Positions 31,627-45,900 are shown, numbered from the stretch's first letter. The stretch: 64,000 nucleotides of DNA from Elymus sibiricus (GCA_039707655.1 CM077676.1:184570936-184634935), one strand, 5' to 3'. Numbers and translations are program-made. Notes: generated by a model from the letters alone, not told the origin.

Positions 31627-32676
31627 AAGAACCCAAGTTCCACAGTTCAAAGTTTGAGAGCATCATCCAATTCTAGTTTCTAGACCTATTTTGAGATTGT
31701 GAAGCAACTATATTTTAGATTGCTCCATAGTTCTTGAAATAAATCCAGGACCTCACATTCCCTATATGATGTGAGCATGCAAAAATTCATATCATTTTAT
31801 CTAGCCAATTTCTCCCAAAAATTCCATCTGATTTCTGTCCAGAGCAAAGCACTGTGAAGGAAGTACCATTTAGTAGCATCCAAATGGTATGAAATTTTAC
31901 CAGTGCATTCTTACATTCAAATAACCTCTCTACACAAAAAGTCAGCCCAATCCATTCAGCCATTTGAGCACAGCATCAAAACCTAGTCTCTGGACCCAAT
32001 TGTGCATTGTGAAGGAGGTATATGCAAACTGGGTCCAAATGACTTCAAATTCTGCAAGCACCTACATCTTTCCACCACATTTCAGTATGACAAATACTCA
32101 ACTCCATTTCTCCAACCATTGCTCTAGAAAACTCCAGCTAAGTTTCTGTTCAGAAACAAGTTCTTGCCAATTTCCTCACCTTTCAGCCTCCCAATGAATT
32201 CCAACCATTGGAGTCATCTCCAGGAGCAGTGAAGAGTGTGTGGGACACGGTTTTGTGGCAGGACTCACAGCAGGGCGCGTGTTGATGTGGTGACCACGTG
32301 GCGGTCGCGCGGAAATGGCGCTCTGGGCACCGCCCGCATTCGGTCACATCGGCCAGGCCAGCTATGGCCACCCTAGCTTGTCCGTTCGTGTCGCCCTTCT
32401 TCGCCGACGTCCACGCACCCCTCCTCTGGCTTCTTCTTTTCCGTCTTCTTCTTCGTCACGCCCCGACAAGCTCCGCAGGAGCTCTGTGCACCCGTGACAC
32501 CCCACGGTCGCCTTCCTCCTGCCCCCTTTCCCTGCTTGGCCTCTTCCTCGCTGTTGCACCGCGTGGCACTGCTCCTCGTCAGGTCGGCACCGCTAGCCGC
32601 ACGCCAGCTCGCCGCGAGTAACAGCACGCTGGCCAGCTCAACACAGCAGCCGTGCCTATCCATTGCCTCGGCCAGG

Positions 32677-32686
32677 CTATAAATAG
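32677..32686 (+). promoter_or_regulatory. LARD1 5' LTR TATA box
   Basis: CTATAAATAG in a GC-rich context, conserved in all four LARD LTRs (40190-40199; complement at 55688 and 63193). Transcription of the element would start about 30 bp downstream, near 32710. Confidence 0.7.
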
Positions 32687-35479
32687 CCGAGCCCTCCAGC
32701 CCCTAGGCATCACAGCTCCTCCTCCACCTCCAAACCCCCCTCCTAGCTCGAAGGGGCGAGCTCCCGTGCCCAATTTTTCTCCACGGCCGTCATGGCCATC
32801 TTCGGCCGCCGCTTAAATTCGGGCCACCCGAGCCCCCTCTCTCCCTCCTACCCACACCCGAGGAACCTTCCAAGCACCTCGAAGCTACCCATCCCCTTAG
32901 TTCCTCCCCGGAGCGGCCGTACGCTCGACTTCATCCTCGGCCGATGGCCTCCTCCGTGGACGCCCACGCCGCCTTTGCTCCGGCCTTCCCCGAGGTTCGG
33001 GCGCCCCACCGGGAGGTGCGCCGTGTTTTGCTGAGCACGCCGGTGGGCAGAGCGCCGTCGGGGGTGGCCTGTGCCGCTGGAGAGCGCCGACGCACGCTCG
33101 GCCGTGCCCCTCTCTGCCTCCCGTCGCGAGGTAGAAGGAGAGGTGGGAGGAGAGAGAGAAAGATCCAGTGGGGCCCGGCTGTAAGTGGCTATGGCCCGGG
33201 CCCGCACAACTTAAGTGGAAGCGTATTCTCAGGAATACATTTCCGCTATGCTGAAAGCGTATTTCCCTAAAGTGTGCTCTCTATTTTAGCCCAGCCGCCG
33301 AAACAGTTATGTTGTGAATGTTCACTGGTTAGTGGCTAAAATGAACAGCTTTTATTCATTTTACCGCTTTACAAATGAACGGCCACAACTTTTTGCTCGC
33401 AACTCCGATTCAGGTGATTCCAAAGCCCACGTTCTCTATTCGCCGAGCCAGTTCCGATGACATCACTTTCATAATGTTTACACATTCTGAAAATACACAT
33501 TTTGCCCCTGCCCTATATTCAGTCCGTTCGGGAGAGAAACTTTTCCGGCCAGTCCTTCCTCGAAATGATCGTACTTCTTCCCGGAGCATTCCTTCACCCC
33601 AAGGCAAGCCGACCATCTGATATATGCCCTAAAGCATTGCTTCTGTGTTATTCTGGTGTGTTTAATTAATGAACATGTTTATGCTCGGGTGGATAGTGGT
33701 AAGCTGCATGTGACTCTGATGAACCCTTGCTTGCCTTTCTTTGGTGACGGCACCATGCCTGTGTTCTGCGCTTCTTCCGGCCGTCCGGGGTGGATGCCAA
33801 CTTTATATTTCTCTTTTCAACAACTGTCCCGTGTTCCGAGCTGCTTTTCGGCCGTCTCGAGCAGCTGTTGAGTTTCTTTTTGTAGCGGTGACCCCATGCT
33901 CTGAGTTATTGTTCGGCCATCTTAGGGAACCGCTACACTCTTTTTATCAACACCGTCTCATGCTCTGAGCTGCTTTTTAGCCGTCTTAAGCCGGGGTTTA
34001 GTTACTCCAGTAACGTCCCAGATCTGAGTTGTAAAGACCGTTCTGGTGGCTACTGGTTTATTTGCCGGTTTCATGCAAGGGTTCGGATGATCAAAACCTA
34101 CAACTAAAACTTGTAAAGTGATAAACTTGCCATTTAAACATTGTTTCACTAATGACTCATTGTGATATTATAGGGAGATAGGTTGTTACATTTCCATAGT
34201 TGTTGCATCATGCATTGTTACTATTATTGCAATGATAAAGAATGTGACTTAATAATGACAACCTCCTCCGTCGGCTGGATCGAGTCATAGTGCCACCGAA
34301 CCGAGCTCATCAGTGCAGCCACATTTGCCTTTATGGGGAGGCCCTAACTTGGTCTATTGTCTTGCCTCTTATCGGTACCTCCAAAGAGGGAAGGTTATGC
34401 GTGTGTGCTACCCTGGCCCGGTAGGCGGCGATAACCTTGTGAGCCCAAGTTATATGGATCCAGGGTCCCCGTTTGGGACAGTTTAGTTTGGCCACGATGG
34501 TGGCAGGTGTCAGGAGTGACACAAGGACCACCCAGGACTTGACCCGGAAGGAGTATCATTGTCAGTGGGGCCGTAAGAGTGTCGGGCAATAGACAAGTTT
34601 TGTTGGAGCAGCACCAGTCCACCCGAATGGGAGCAGGTACTGATGTACGAGGCCGGGAGCTCCATAATGTGGGAAAAGTGCGCAACCTCTGCAGAGTGTA
34701 AATCTATTCGAATAGCCGCATCCTCGGTCATGGGACACAGTTCGTACTAGGTCACATTATTTGGTCTGTGTCGAGTCTGGAGGAATTAACCGAATGATTG
34801 CTTAGAACGAACCAGATAAGGTAAGCTTTGTCAGATTTATAGCACAGATGCCTGGACATCGGACGATGTCAGGAAGTTGAGATGTTAGCCATGTGATGGC
34901 TATAAGAAAATGTTCGGATGACCGTGAGGACCTGGATGCGATCCGGAGGGATCACGAGATCAAACTTGATTAAGTACCTTCTTTGTTATACCTCATTGCA
35001 TTCACTCTAGTAATTATTCTGCTAGATAATCCTGCCATAACATGATAGCTAATATTGCTAAGATAACAAATGCATGCTTGAATGCCATGGATTGCTTTGC
35101 TTGGTGTATATGTTATTTGGCTTGCTTGCGAGTACATTCAAAAGTACTCAGCGGCCTTCAATGTGGCCAGGTTCACCTAAGGATCCGACGTCCACTAGCG
35201 AGGAGCCGGAGTGTTCGCGGGCTAGAAGAGTAACCCAGTCAAATCCCTGTGGATTGGAGCCGCACCAAGACCATGCTTCCTTAGCTAGTATTTTTTCTAC
35301 TATTTCACCCTTGTAACCATGATGTATTCATTCCATCCACAATGGCTAATAAATACATTCTTAATGCAGTTGTGCCTATGTTCATGATACTTGTTGTAAA
35401 CGCGCATGCCAGAGTGATTTCCTGGGCTGGTGTGTGCGGCGACCGTCTGGCTACAGTGGTAATCAGGCGGGGCGCCACA

Positions 35480-38400
35480 ACGGATGGTATCAGAGTAGGC
35501 AGGCTAACTGTAGGTTACCCTAGCCAGATTTCATTGCCTCTTGCTCAGTGGAAAGCCCCGATGGATTTCAACCATCTTCGCCAAACCGACACGGCTACTA
35601 TTGATCAAAAGGGAATATCATAGGTTTTTGCCCCTATCAAACCTTAACTCTCGTGGCCCTTGCCTCTGGTATGAAACCTACACACCAGGCAATGACCTGT
35701 GAGCCTTTAACCCCTAGGTAAACCAGATATCCCTACCTTGCTTGCTAACCATGGCATTTCTCTCCTTAAATCTAGTTTCCTTTGGGAAACGCCTATAAAT
35801 TCCATCTTTTCCCGATAACCCTAGGATCGTTTACTAAGCCATTTTGGCTATGGTCGTGCGTCGAGTTTGATGTTCCCTAAGGAAATAGTAGGAGCTCGAC
35901 ACCAATTGCTACCAAGAGCATTGTGTGGTTTTGCTTCTAAGTCCTTAGAGGTGCATCGAGTGCGCTATAATAGTTATACTAGTGAATCTTCGGCCACGTG
36001 TGTAAGGTCCGCAAAACTTGAGCTTTATTTGCTTTGTAGTATTGTTTTTGGGCTTTTCACGGTTCTTGCTTCTTTTGTCGATTCCGTTCTGTCACTCCGA
36101 CTGGATCCATCTGCAAGAACTGCCAAAGAAGACCAGCATACAACTTGGATAATACCCAATAATCCAAATTCTGTATGAGCCAAGTCAACCACATGATATT
36201 CAGAACAGCAACCCCAGAACTGCCAAGAATGAAGAGTGGGTCAGAAGCAGAATCTGTGTGCAACAGATAAGGCCATAATATACCTGAGGGAGTTTGCCTC
36301 GGAATGGATGACACCTAAGGAACAGTCGGATGAGCCAATAGGAATGGACACCAACAGGGACAAATTATTCCGTCCTCGACACAAGGACTATTTCAGCCAG
36401 TGGGATGAACCTTGAGTCTTTTCCCAATGGACTCAAGAATCATTTATTCCCCACGGAAGACATATTTCAAGAAGGTAAAGATGCTGAGAGCAACCACATG
36501 ACTCTGGTATGTTGACACAAATTTCAAAGCATATTCTGGAAATTTACCAATGCATATACAAAATTTTCTGGGCATGATGAACAAGGTCTGCGAGAAATAC
36601 GGATGAGTTCACGGCTGCCCAGAATCAATGAGGATTCCAAACACGTGGAAGTTCAGCTAAACCAAATGGAATTATCCGTCAACTGCTTACTACCGGCAAC
36701 ACTTGGTTTGAACGCAAAGGGTATTCCGAATTAATTATCAACATGAAGTCTGCATCAGTTGTGCAACTTCTACAACAACAATGATCAGACCAGCAGAAGG
36801 ACAAGTGGTGTGCATGACCAACGGAATATCTCCAGTCAAGGTGTGGCCTATACCAAGTTTTGGCTCCGCTATGGGTAAATTCCGTATACTTCGGAAGGAA
36901 GCCAGAATCGGCCATAGATCCGACCGCATATCACAGCAAAAGGCTTCTGGTATAAGAAACCCAGCCTTCCTACGCAAGCTATCGAGAAGAGCTTACGACG
37001 CAGGACTCCCAATCTTCCTCGCTATGCTACTAGGGGGAAAATCTTCTGGGGTACGACCCTCCAATCTTCTTCAGTCCGCTACTGTGGAAAGCTTCCAACA
37101 TAAGACACCTGACCTTCCTCAGTAAGCAATATGAGGGGAAACTTCTGAGGTACGATACCTAGCCTGCCTCGGCACACTACCCCAGCAGAAGCTTCGAGCA
37201 TAACGTATTCAGCCTTCTGCAGCATGCCATCGTGCCCGCAACAATCTTGTCCGAAGACCGAACTAGTCCGGACACACGTCTGCCTCAGAACTCAATGGTT
37301 ATGAAAGGATTTATCTTACCCCTACATATGTTGTAAGCATGCAGTCCAATTCATCAGTTCCTGTGAGCCACTCATACATGGGAATGACTGTGTTCAGTAA
37401 AACCATGGCCCCATATTGCAAAGAAGGATATGAATACAGCAACCCCTATGAGATATGCAAGAGCAAGTTGTGAGTACAAGCCCAGCAAGCTGGGATATGA
37501 CCAAGGAGCCGTGTCGGCAGGTCATGATAGGCCTACAAAAGAAACTGCCAAGAACAATAAAGCTTCGGATAAACCACATTCGCGATAGTTAAACAAAACC
37601 TCACAAACAAGGTAATATTACCAATCCTTGTCAGACTATTGCATATGCGGCCACAACAATGCACTATTCATGGTTACAAGTGAGCCTGCCGTACTCCTCA
37701 TGAATATGGGCCATCAACCAAGACAAGAGGCTATGCTCAGGAAGATGCACCGAATGATATCCATATTATGTTCAGCTCAGTGGTCATAACAAGGACTACA
37801 AAGGCTATATATGGCAGAGCCACCTCACTAATTGACAAAGTTTGACAGTTTGAATTCACTTGGAAATAAGACATTCAGATAGAATAGCTAAAAGCACATA
37901 CATGTCGGCATCGATGGTTCATAGATGCCATGGTGTCATTGGAGTAGATGATTACTTTGTGATCATGCTTGACATTTCAGTTGAGGATACGGCGGTAATA
38001 GTTCGGTCATGTTGTTCCTTGGATTGTGGATCACCTAAGAACAAAGTCAGAATGCATAAGACAAAAGGAAACATCAGTACGGAACCCAGAGCCAGACTGA
38101 GCCTTCTAACAAGATAGAAAGAAAGCCACCCCTAGTCACTCGAGGCCATACGAGCATGTGAGCCCTGTACCCGGAAAGGATGTCTCGCCCTTGGCAGTCA
38201 GGACACGGAGTATCACAATAAAACCTGAAGCAGCTACTTCTAGGCCATGGAAACTGAGCTGCTTGTTGGTATTACCCGCTACCCCACCCAGCAACACCAC
38301 TACCAGGACAAAAGGTACACCTAATAGGAAAGAGAAGGATTCAAGGTAGCTGTGTGAAAAGACAACACCTGGGCCATCAGAAGAGGCAGTTAAAAGGCCA

Positions 38401-38516
38401 GTGGACCAACGAAGACAAGACAGCTGATGGATCCAGGTCGCACACAGGTACGTCCCCCTCGCCGGGAGGTAAGCCCAGAAATCTCGAGGACGAGATTTTC
38501 TTAAGGGGGGTAGGTT
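35480..38516 (+). mobile_element. LARD1 internal domain (non-coding)
   Basis: 3.04 kb between the LTRs. No frame longer than about 115 codons, and none with a recognisable domain. A run of degenerate short repeats (CTTCTGGGGTACGA, CTTCCTC, CTAC) lies at about 36930-37230. The equivalent region of LARD2 (57362-60278) is collinear on the other strand, so this non-coding interior is conserved between copies. Confidence 0.85.
35485..35495 (+). other. LARD1 primer binding site (tRNA-iMet type)
   Basis: TGGTATCAGAG lies five bases after the 5' LTR end. It is complementary to the 3' end of plant initiator tRNA-Met and marks where minus-strand DNA synthesis would start. Confidence 0.85.
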
Positions 38517-38521
38517 TGTGA
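38474..38521 (+). pseudogene. Vestigial pol C-terminus and polypurine tract of LARD1
   Basis: The last codons read PRNLEDEIFLRGVGL and stop at TGA 38519-38521 inside the LTR start. The chromovirus pol ends NLENEIHPKGGGL with the TGA in the same place. The overlapping AAGGGGGGTAGG (38503-38514) is the polypurine tract. It shows that the LARD derives from, or shares selected ends with, the chromovirus. Confidence 0.8.
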
Positions 38522-40189
38522 CACCCTGGTTTTCGCTCCCTGATTTCTTCCTTCGCGGGATTTGACTCCCGTCTTTTTTTTCCGGTGTTATTGGATTTTC
38601 TCTCGCCTTTGGGTATATGAAGATGGTCATATAGCCTGGCCTATCCTATCAGACCAGAGATTCTCTCCAATTTAACCTTGCCACTCAAACTAAATTCTCA
38701 GGGCTTTGCCACCGAAACCCTGCTTTCCGACTTACCCGGAATGGAAACCCTAATTCCTTCAGTTACAAAGGAACTCCAATTTCCTTTGACCTTTTGCTTC
38801 TCAAATTTTTCCCAGTGATCATCCCACATCTATAAACCCTTGATATGTAAAAATATTGCCAAGTCATTTGCAATATTTTTCATTTAAAATTAATTCATTT
38901 TTCTGCCAGTTAAAGGAATTAAATCCAGGAAAGTATCTATCCATCTCCAAAGTTCATGAAAACTTGTGGAGATATTCTTTGTGATCATATTGAGCTCCCA
39001 TATAAATATTGGTCATAATTAAATAAGGGAAATTGCATTTTCCTATTTAAAGCCAATATTGCAGTTTGGGCCCTTTCTAAAGGAACTACCATTTTGGTGG
39101 CCAGGTAAAATCCCAAATAATTTGTGGAGATTATCCTATCCTTATATTCACCATTTCCATCAAGAACCCAAGTTCCACAGTTCAAAGTTTGAGAGCATCA
39201 TCCAGTTCTAGTTTCTGGACCTATTTTGAGATTGTGAAGCAACTATATTTCAGATTGCTCCATAGTTCTTGAAATAAATCCAGGACCTCACATTCCCTAT
39301 ATGATGTGATCATGCAAAAATTCATATCATTTTATCTAGCAAATTTCTCCCAAAAATTCCATCTGATTTCTGTCCAGAGCAAAGCACTGTGAAGGAAGTA
39401 CCATTTAGGAGCATCCAAATGGTATGAAATTTTACCAGTGCATTCTTACATTCAAATAACCTCTCTACACAAAAATATAGCCCAATCCATTTATCCATTT
39501 GAGCACGGCATCAAAACCTAGTCTCTGGACCAGATTGTGCATTGTGAAGGAGGTATTTGCAAACTGGGTCCAAATGACTTTAAATTCTGCAAGCACCTAC
39601 ATCTTTCCACCACATTTCAGTATGACAAATACTCAACTCCATTTCTCCAGCCATTGCTCCAGAAAACTCTAGCTAAGTTTATGTTCAGAAACAAGTTCTT
39701 GCCAATTACCTCACCTTTCAGCCTCCCAATGAATTCCAACCATTGGAGTCATCTCCAGGAGCAGTGAACAGCGTGTGGGACATGGTTTTGTGGCCGGACG
39801 CGCAGCAAGGCGCATGTTGACATGGTGACCACGTGGCGGTCGCACGGAAATGGCGCTCTGGGCGCTGACCACGTTCGGTCACGTCGGCCAGGCCAGCTAT
39901 GGCCACCCTAGCTTGTCCGTTCGTGCCGTCCTTCTTCGCCACCATCCACACACCCCTCGTCTGGTCTCTTCTCTTCCATCTTCTTCTTCATCGCGCCCCG
40001 AGAAGCTCCGCCGGAGCTCTGTGCACCCGTGACACCCCGCCGTCACCTTCCTCCTGCCCCCTTTCCCCGCTTGGCCTCTTCCTCACTGTTGCACTGCATG
40101 GCACTGCTCCTCGTCAGGTCGGCACCGCTAGCCGCATGACAGCTCGCCGCGAGCAAGAGCATGCCGGCCAGCTCAACGTGGCGGCCGAG

Positions 40190-40199
40190 CTATAAATAG
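40190..40199 (+). promoter_or_regulatory. LARD1 3' LTR TATA box
   Basis: CTATAAATAG, the same box as in the 5' LTR. From here transcription would run towards the nested gypsy and the LTR end. Confidence 0.65.
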
Positions 40200-41856
40200 C
40201 CGAGCCCTCGAGCCCCTAGGCATCACAGCTCCTCCTCCACCTCCAAACTCCCCTCCTAGCTCGAAGGGGCAAGCTCTCGTGCCCAATTTTTCTCCACTGC
40301 CATCATGGCCATCTTCGGCCGCCGCTTAAATTCGGGCCACCTGAGCCCCCTCTCTCCCTCCTACCCACACCCAAGGAACCTACCAAGCACCTCGAAGCAA
40401 CCCATCCCGTCATTTCCTCCCCGAGGCGGCCGTACGCTCGACTTCATCCTCGGTCGATGGCCTCCTATGTGGACACCCATGCCGCCTTAGCTCTGGCCTT
40501 CCCCGAGGTTCGGGCGCCCCACCGGGAGGTGCGCCGTGTTTTGCTGAGCACGCCGGTGGGCGGAGTGCCGTCGGGGGTGGCTTGTGCCGCCGGAGAGCGC
40601 TGACGCACGCTCGGCCATGCCCTTCTCTGCCCCCCGTCGCGAGGTAGAAGGAGAGGTGGGAGGAGAGAGAGAGAGAAAGATCTGATGGGGCCCGGCTGTA
40701 AGTGGCTATGGCCCGGGCCCGCACAACTTAAGTCAAAGCGTATTCTCAGGAATACGTTTCCGCTATGCTGAAAGCTATTTCCCTAAAGTGCGCTTTCTGT
40801 CTTAGCCCAGCCGCCGAAACAGTTATGTTGTGATTGTTCACTGGTTAATGGCTAACATGAACAACTTTTATTCATTTTACCGCTTAACGAATGAACGGCC
40901 AAAACTTTTTGCTCGTAACTCCGATTCAGGTGATTCCAAAGCCCACGTTCTCTATTCGCCGAGACCATTCCGATGACATCACTTTCATAATGTTTACACA
41001 TTCTGAAAATACCCATTTTTCCCCTGCCCTATATTCAGTCCGTTCGGGAGAGAAACTTTTCCGGCGAGTCCTTCCGCGAAATGATCGTACTTCTTCCCGG
41101 AGCATTCCTTCACCCCCAGGCAAGCCGACCATCTGATATATGCCCTAAAGCATTGCTTCTGTGTTATTCTAGTGTGTTTAATTAATGAACATGTTTATGC
41201 TCGGGTGCATAGTGGTAAGCTGTATGTGACTCTGATGAACCCTTGCTTGCCTTTCTTTGGTGACGGCACCACGCCTGTGTTCTGCGCTGCTTCCGGCTGT
41301 CCGGGGTGGATGCCGACTTTATATTTCTCTTTTCAACAACTGTCCCGTGTTCTGAGCTGCTTTTCGGCCGTCTCGGGCAGCTGTTGAGTTTCTTTTTGTT
41401 GCGGTGACCCCATGCTCTGAGCTGTTCTTCGGCCGTCTTACTGAACCGCTACACTCTTTTTATCAACACGGTCTCATGCTCTGAGCTGCTTTTCAGCCGT
41501 CTTGAGCTGGGGTTGAGTTACTCTAGTAACGTCCCAGATCTGAGTTGTAAAGACCATTCTAGTGGCTACTGGTTTTTTTGCCGGTTTCATGCAAGGGTTC
41601 GGATGATCGTAACCTACAACTAAAATTTGTAAAGTGATAAACTTGCCATTTAAACATTGTTTCACTAATGACTCATTGTGATATTATATGGAGTTAGGTT
41701 GTTACGTTTCCATAGTTGTTACATCATGCATTGTTACTGTTATTGCAATGATAAAGAATGTGACTCAATAATGACAACCTCCTCCGTCGGCTGGATCGAG
41801 TCATAGTGCCACCGAACCGAGCTCATCAGTGCAGCCATATTTGTCTTTATCGGGAG

Positions 41857-42337
41857 TGTCTGTACTGAAACCGGCAGATCTCGGGTAGGGGGACCGAACT
41901 GTGGATCTAGGAATCAATGAGTAACAGGGAACGTAGAGACAACGATTTACCCAGGTTTGGGCCCTCTCGAAGAGGTAAAACCCTACGTCCTGCTAGATTG
42001 TATTGATGTGATTATATGAAGGTTACAGAGTTGATCTACCTCGAGATTGGATGGGCTAAACCATAGGCGGTTATGATGATTCCCCCCTACGGACTAAACC
42101 CTCTGGTTTATATAGACATCAGAGGGACCTAGGGTTACATATGGTCAGTTGCCATCAGGAGATACACACGCCGCTAATTATTTCTTGGAGGAGACGCCAA
42201 GTCTTCGGAGGTTTCCTTCTGGTGCACGGGGTCGCCCGCAATCCGGCCTTCCTTTGATGAGTAAAGAGCGGCCCACTAGTCCGGCCTACGAGAAATAGCC
42301 CGGCAGCCCGAGTACCCCCTAGTCCTGGACACCCTCA
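41857..42337 (-). repeat. Tat gypsy 3' LTR
   Basis: The 481-bp left LTR, downstream on the element's strand. The polypurine tract GTTCGGGGGCTAC adjoins it at 42338-42350 (minus strand). A TATA-like TCTATATAAA lies at 42107-42116. Confidence 0.92.
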
Positions 42338-42765
42338 GTAGCCCCCGAACTAGTCTTCGAAGCCGAGGTATACGCCGAACACCATCAGCCTTGTTGACCA
42401 GTCCTTTCCCTTTCCGTGATACTTGTGTCGCCTAGCCCCTTGCTCCCCGAACTATGCTTCAGTTACCGAGGAGTACCGGTAACTTAGCCCCGAAGGCTAG
42501 TCGTATTGGTGTGAACAGTGACCCCATCTGACAACTTTTACCAAAGGGTCACAGCCTGCCACGACCACGAGTTGGTTTATGAAAACTCGATTCGCGGTTC
42601 GAGGTGGTTTCTTCATTGGCGCGTCCCATCGATATGGAGATCGTGCCCTATTTTCAAGGGATATGATCAATAATTTGCCTCATCCCACACGTGCATAATG
42701 GCATGATTACACGGGGAAACGGCGAGGACTGCGGCGCAGTAAAGGGACCTTAGGTTTTACAGCCC

Positions 42766-42774
42766 ATAAAAGGG
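42766..42774 (+). promoter_or_regulatory. TATA-like box of the antisense ORF
   Basis: CATAAAAGG lies 130 bp before the ATG at 42904 and is followed by a pyrimidine-rich leader. It is a plausible promoter for the plus-strand gene, independent of the LTRs. Confidence 0.4.
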
Positions 42775-42903
42775 GAGCGGCCTCCATTTCCTTTGCACGC
42801 TCTCACCTCTCCCTTCGCCGTTGCCCTCCCAATCGCTTGAGCTCCAGCGCCCAGATCTGCTCTCCCTCCCAAGAACCTCTCCAGCCACCCGTTCAATCCA
42901 GCA

Positions 42904-45900
42904 ATGGCTGGTTCCAGGTCCAAGGGCAAGTGGGAGGCTTCCATCGTCACCGAAAGTGCTATCTTGGAGCTGAAGAGCGCGGGCTATCTCCCAGCCAATG
43001 TCGCCCACCGTGCTCCAGAGGCGGGCCAGGTCATCCCCACACCGCGGCAGGGCGAGAGGGTGGTGTTCCTACCCCATTTCATCCGAGGTTTGGGCTTTCC
43101 CCTCCACCCCTTCATCAGGGGCCTCGTGTTTTTCTACTGGCTCGATTTCCACAATCTTGCCCCAAATTCCTTCCTGCACATCTTGGCCTTCATCGTTATC
43201 TGCGAGGCCTTTCTTCGGGTCCGACCACACTTCGGCCTGTGGCTGAAGATCTTCAACATCAAGCCGAAGATTGTTGACGTCCAGCAGGTGGACTACGGGG
43301 GAGCGATGGTCAGCAAACTTCCCGGGGTGGAGTGGCCCGAGGGCACCTTCATCAACACCGTCAAGATCTGGCAGAAGGAGTGGTTCTACATCACGGCCAA
43401 GGAGCGCGGATTGGGGGGCGATCCCTGCCTTCCGATCCAGACCCCCACGAGGCTGGTCTCATGGACCAAGAAAGGCCTCGACTGGGGGTCCAACAAGGAG
43501 GTGGCGTTGCTGCAGAGCCGGATAGCAAAGATGATTGTGCGGGGAGTCGAACTGCCCAACGTGATCCAGATCATGCTCTGCCGCCGTATCCTCCCCTTCC
43601 AGGACCGGGCTTCCCCCATGTGGGCCTACAAGCCCGAGGACCCCGCCACCATGCTTAGCTTCTACCGCACTTCCCATGCTTAGCTGTGGAAGGTGCTGTT
43701 CAAGCCGCAGAAGGACTGGTCGGCCGAGGAGGAAGACATCGGCCTTGACGCCGCAAACCCCCCTCGAGAGGTACGTTAAGTGTTACTCTTGTATTCGGAT
43801 TATTCCCTTTTGATAAGGTACTCAACTTTGTAATTTCTCATCCGTAGAGCTGGCTGAAGAAGGCTGAGCGGATCGGCAGCCCGGCTCCGCTGCCAGATGG
43901 CCCCAGGACGCCCTTGCTGACGGCCATGTTGGTCGTGGAGCCGTACGAGGCGCCGGAGAGCAAGGAGAAGAAGAAGGAAAAGAAGAGGGAGGCCAGAGAG
44001 GGCCTCCGTTCCCGAGGACCCCCGGACACCAGATCCAGGGACACCCATGCTCCCTCCGCACAAGAGGAGGAGAGGGAGCAGGGAGAGGAGGGGGATGAAA
44101 GTGATTCCTCCCGAACAAAGAAGAGGGCGGTGTCCGAGGACGCCGAGGAGGAGCAGCCTCATCCCGCACCCAAGAGACCATGCAGGGCCAAGGTGGCCTC
44201 GTCCAACAATAGCTCGGCTTTGGCCAAGGACTCCGAGGCCTCCGAAGAGGTTCCCCGGAGGACCCCAGGGTCAAACCGTTAGCCCAAAGGTATGCATCCT
44301 TAAGATCCGCCTATGCTCTGTCAGCCGAGCTAAGTCTGCTACTGATCATGCTTCCGCCTTTAATATTTCAGCCCGCTGCACGACCTCCCAACCGATCGAG
44401 TCTCGGAGGGGGATTCTCCACCGGCTACGCTGGCGGAGAGCGGGACCGAGTCGCGCGCCTCGCCTCCTCTGATCGCCGAGGAGGCCGAGGAGGTCCTGTC
44501 AAGGAGGACCCCTCCTGTGCCGGACACAGGAGGAGGGGGCAACACTATTATGGCCGCGGTGCATACCTCGGCCACCGAAGGCCAGGAGGGGAGGAACCCT
44601 CTGGTAAATGAAGATGAGGAGCCTGGATGATCCGAGCTCTCTCCGAGAATGGCTCCGGAACCGACAAGGTACCCGGAGTCAAGCATTCCGGACTCCTCAA
44701 GAGGAGGAGCCGAGGTGCCCCCACCACCCCCGCCCACCCCAGAGCGGGCTTTGACTGGGTGGCCGGACAAGATGGAGGACGCTTTAACCAGCTCCTCTAT
44801 CGCTGAAGAGCACCGTGACCTTATGGGCGCGGTGTTGCAAAGCCTTCGGTCCATGGACAACGGACTGAAGGAGGCCTTCAGTGGACTTCTCATAGGCTTC
44901 AAGGTAGGCCAAGTAATTTTTTTCCCTTGGAAAATTTCTTTTATATGAATGCATAACCTCATACACAGTAGCCCCTGAGACTCTGACTAGCTTGAGTAAA
45001 GCCGGACGGAGGATCGAAAATCGATAACTCGGATGCTAATGTGCGTAGAGTGATGTGCAGGCGTCATCCTCGGTGGCAGCCGCCAACGCCGAGGAGTTGG
45101 CCGAGCTGAATCAGAAGCTCAAGAGCTCCGAGGACGACCTTGGCCTGCTGAACAAGCGGTTCGACAAAGCGCAAGGCAAGTCTGCACTAGTGTCTATTAC
45201 AACAGTTTCTCTCTTTTTTTAAGTAAGGTTTGAAGTGAGTGGCCTAAACGGGGTTAACTAACATGACTAAAGCTGCTGCCACGGAGGTCGAGAACCTCAA
45301 GTCCGCGCTGAGGAAGGCTCAGCTGGAAGCGGCGGAGCAGAGGTCGGCGGCCGAACAGGCAGCTGCCGAACTGGCTACGTTGAGAACCGCTAGCTAGAAG
45401 CACGCAGCCATAGTGGCTGAAGTGCAGCAAGAGCTCAAGGATGCCATCACGAAATGTGAGGCCCTTGAGCAGAAGAATAAAGAGCAGGCCGCCGAGCTAA
45501 CCTCATTGGGGTCGGTGGCCAAGGAAGCGCGGACGGAGGCGCGCGGCTACCAAGAAGAACTTCGTCAAGTGAAACTCATTGCGGATGGTAAGCCGTACTT
45601 GCGGCAAAGTGTCTTTGGTGGTAACAGGTTCGCTTTGCTCACGCGAGTGTGGCGTTCCCCAGGCGCCTTTGCGGACCTCCCGAGGAGTGCGGCTGATGCG
45701 GCTAGGTTCTTCGCCACCCAGGAGGGTCGGGCCAAGCAGAGGCTGTTTTGGGCACAATTTTAGGCGCCTGAACACCCTCCCCTCCTCAACAACCAGATGA
45801 AGCAGTTGATGGAGTTGCATCGGATGGCGGAGCCGGCGATGAAGGACCTCTGCATCAAGCTATGGCCATCGAAGCCGCTGCCGAGCAGCTACTTCGGTTT

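Larger units (their letters stand above)
26572..35479 (+). repeat. LARD1 5' LTR (split by CACTA-2)
   Basis: Parts 26572-27219 and 31627/31630-35479. The junction is proved by the 3' LTR, where the same sequence is uninterrupted at about 39165. The AT-rich left portion is followed by a GC-rich centre with a TATA box. No coding sequence. Confidence 0.93.

Noticed and set aside
40899..41132. Short frames at 33375-33620 and 40891-41136 nearly identical to each other
   Set aside because: They are the same stretch of the two LARD1 LTRs. Conservation reflects LTR duplication and the product has no domain.
43271..43658. Overlapping plus-strand frames within the antisense ORF exon 1
   Set aside because: Alternate-frame shadows; only the 42904 frame matches the Transposase_28 family.
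44360..44962. 200-codon minus-strand frame
   Set aside because: A shadow of the plus-strand antisense ORF exon 3, which has family-specific residues.
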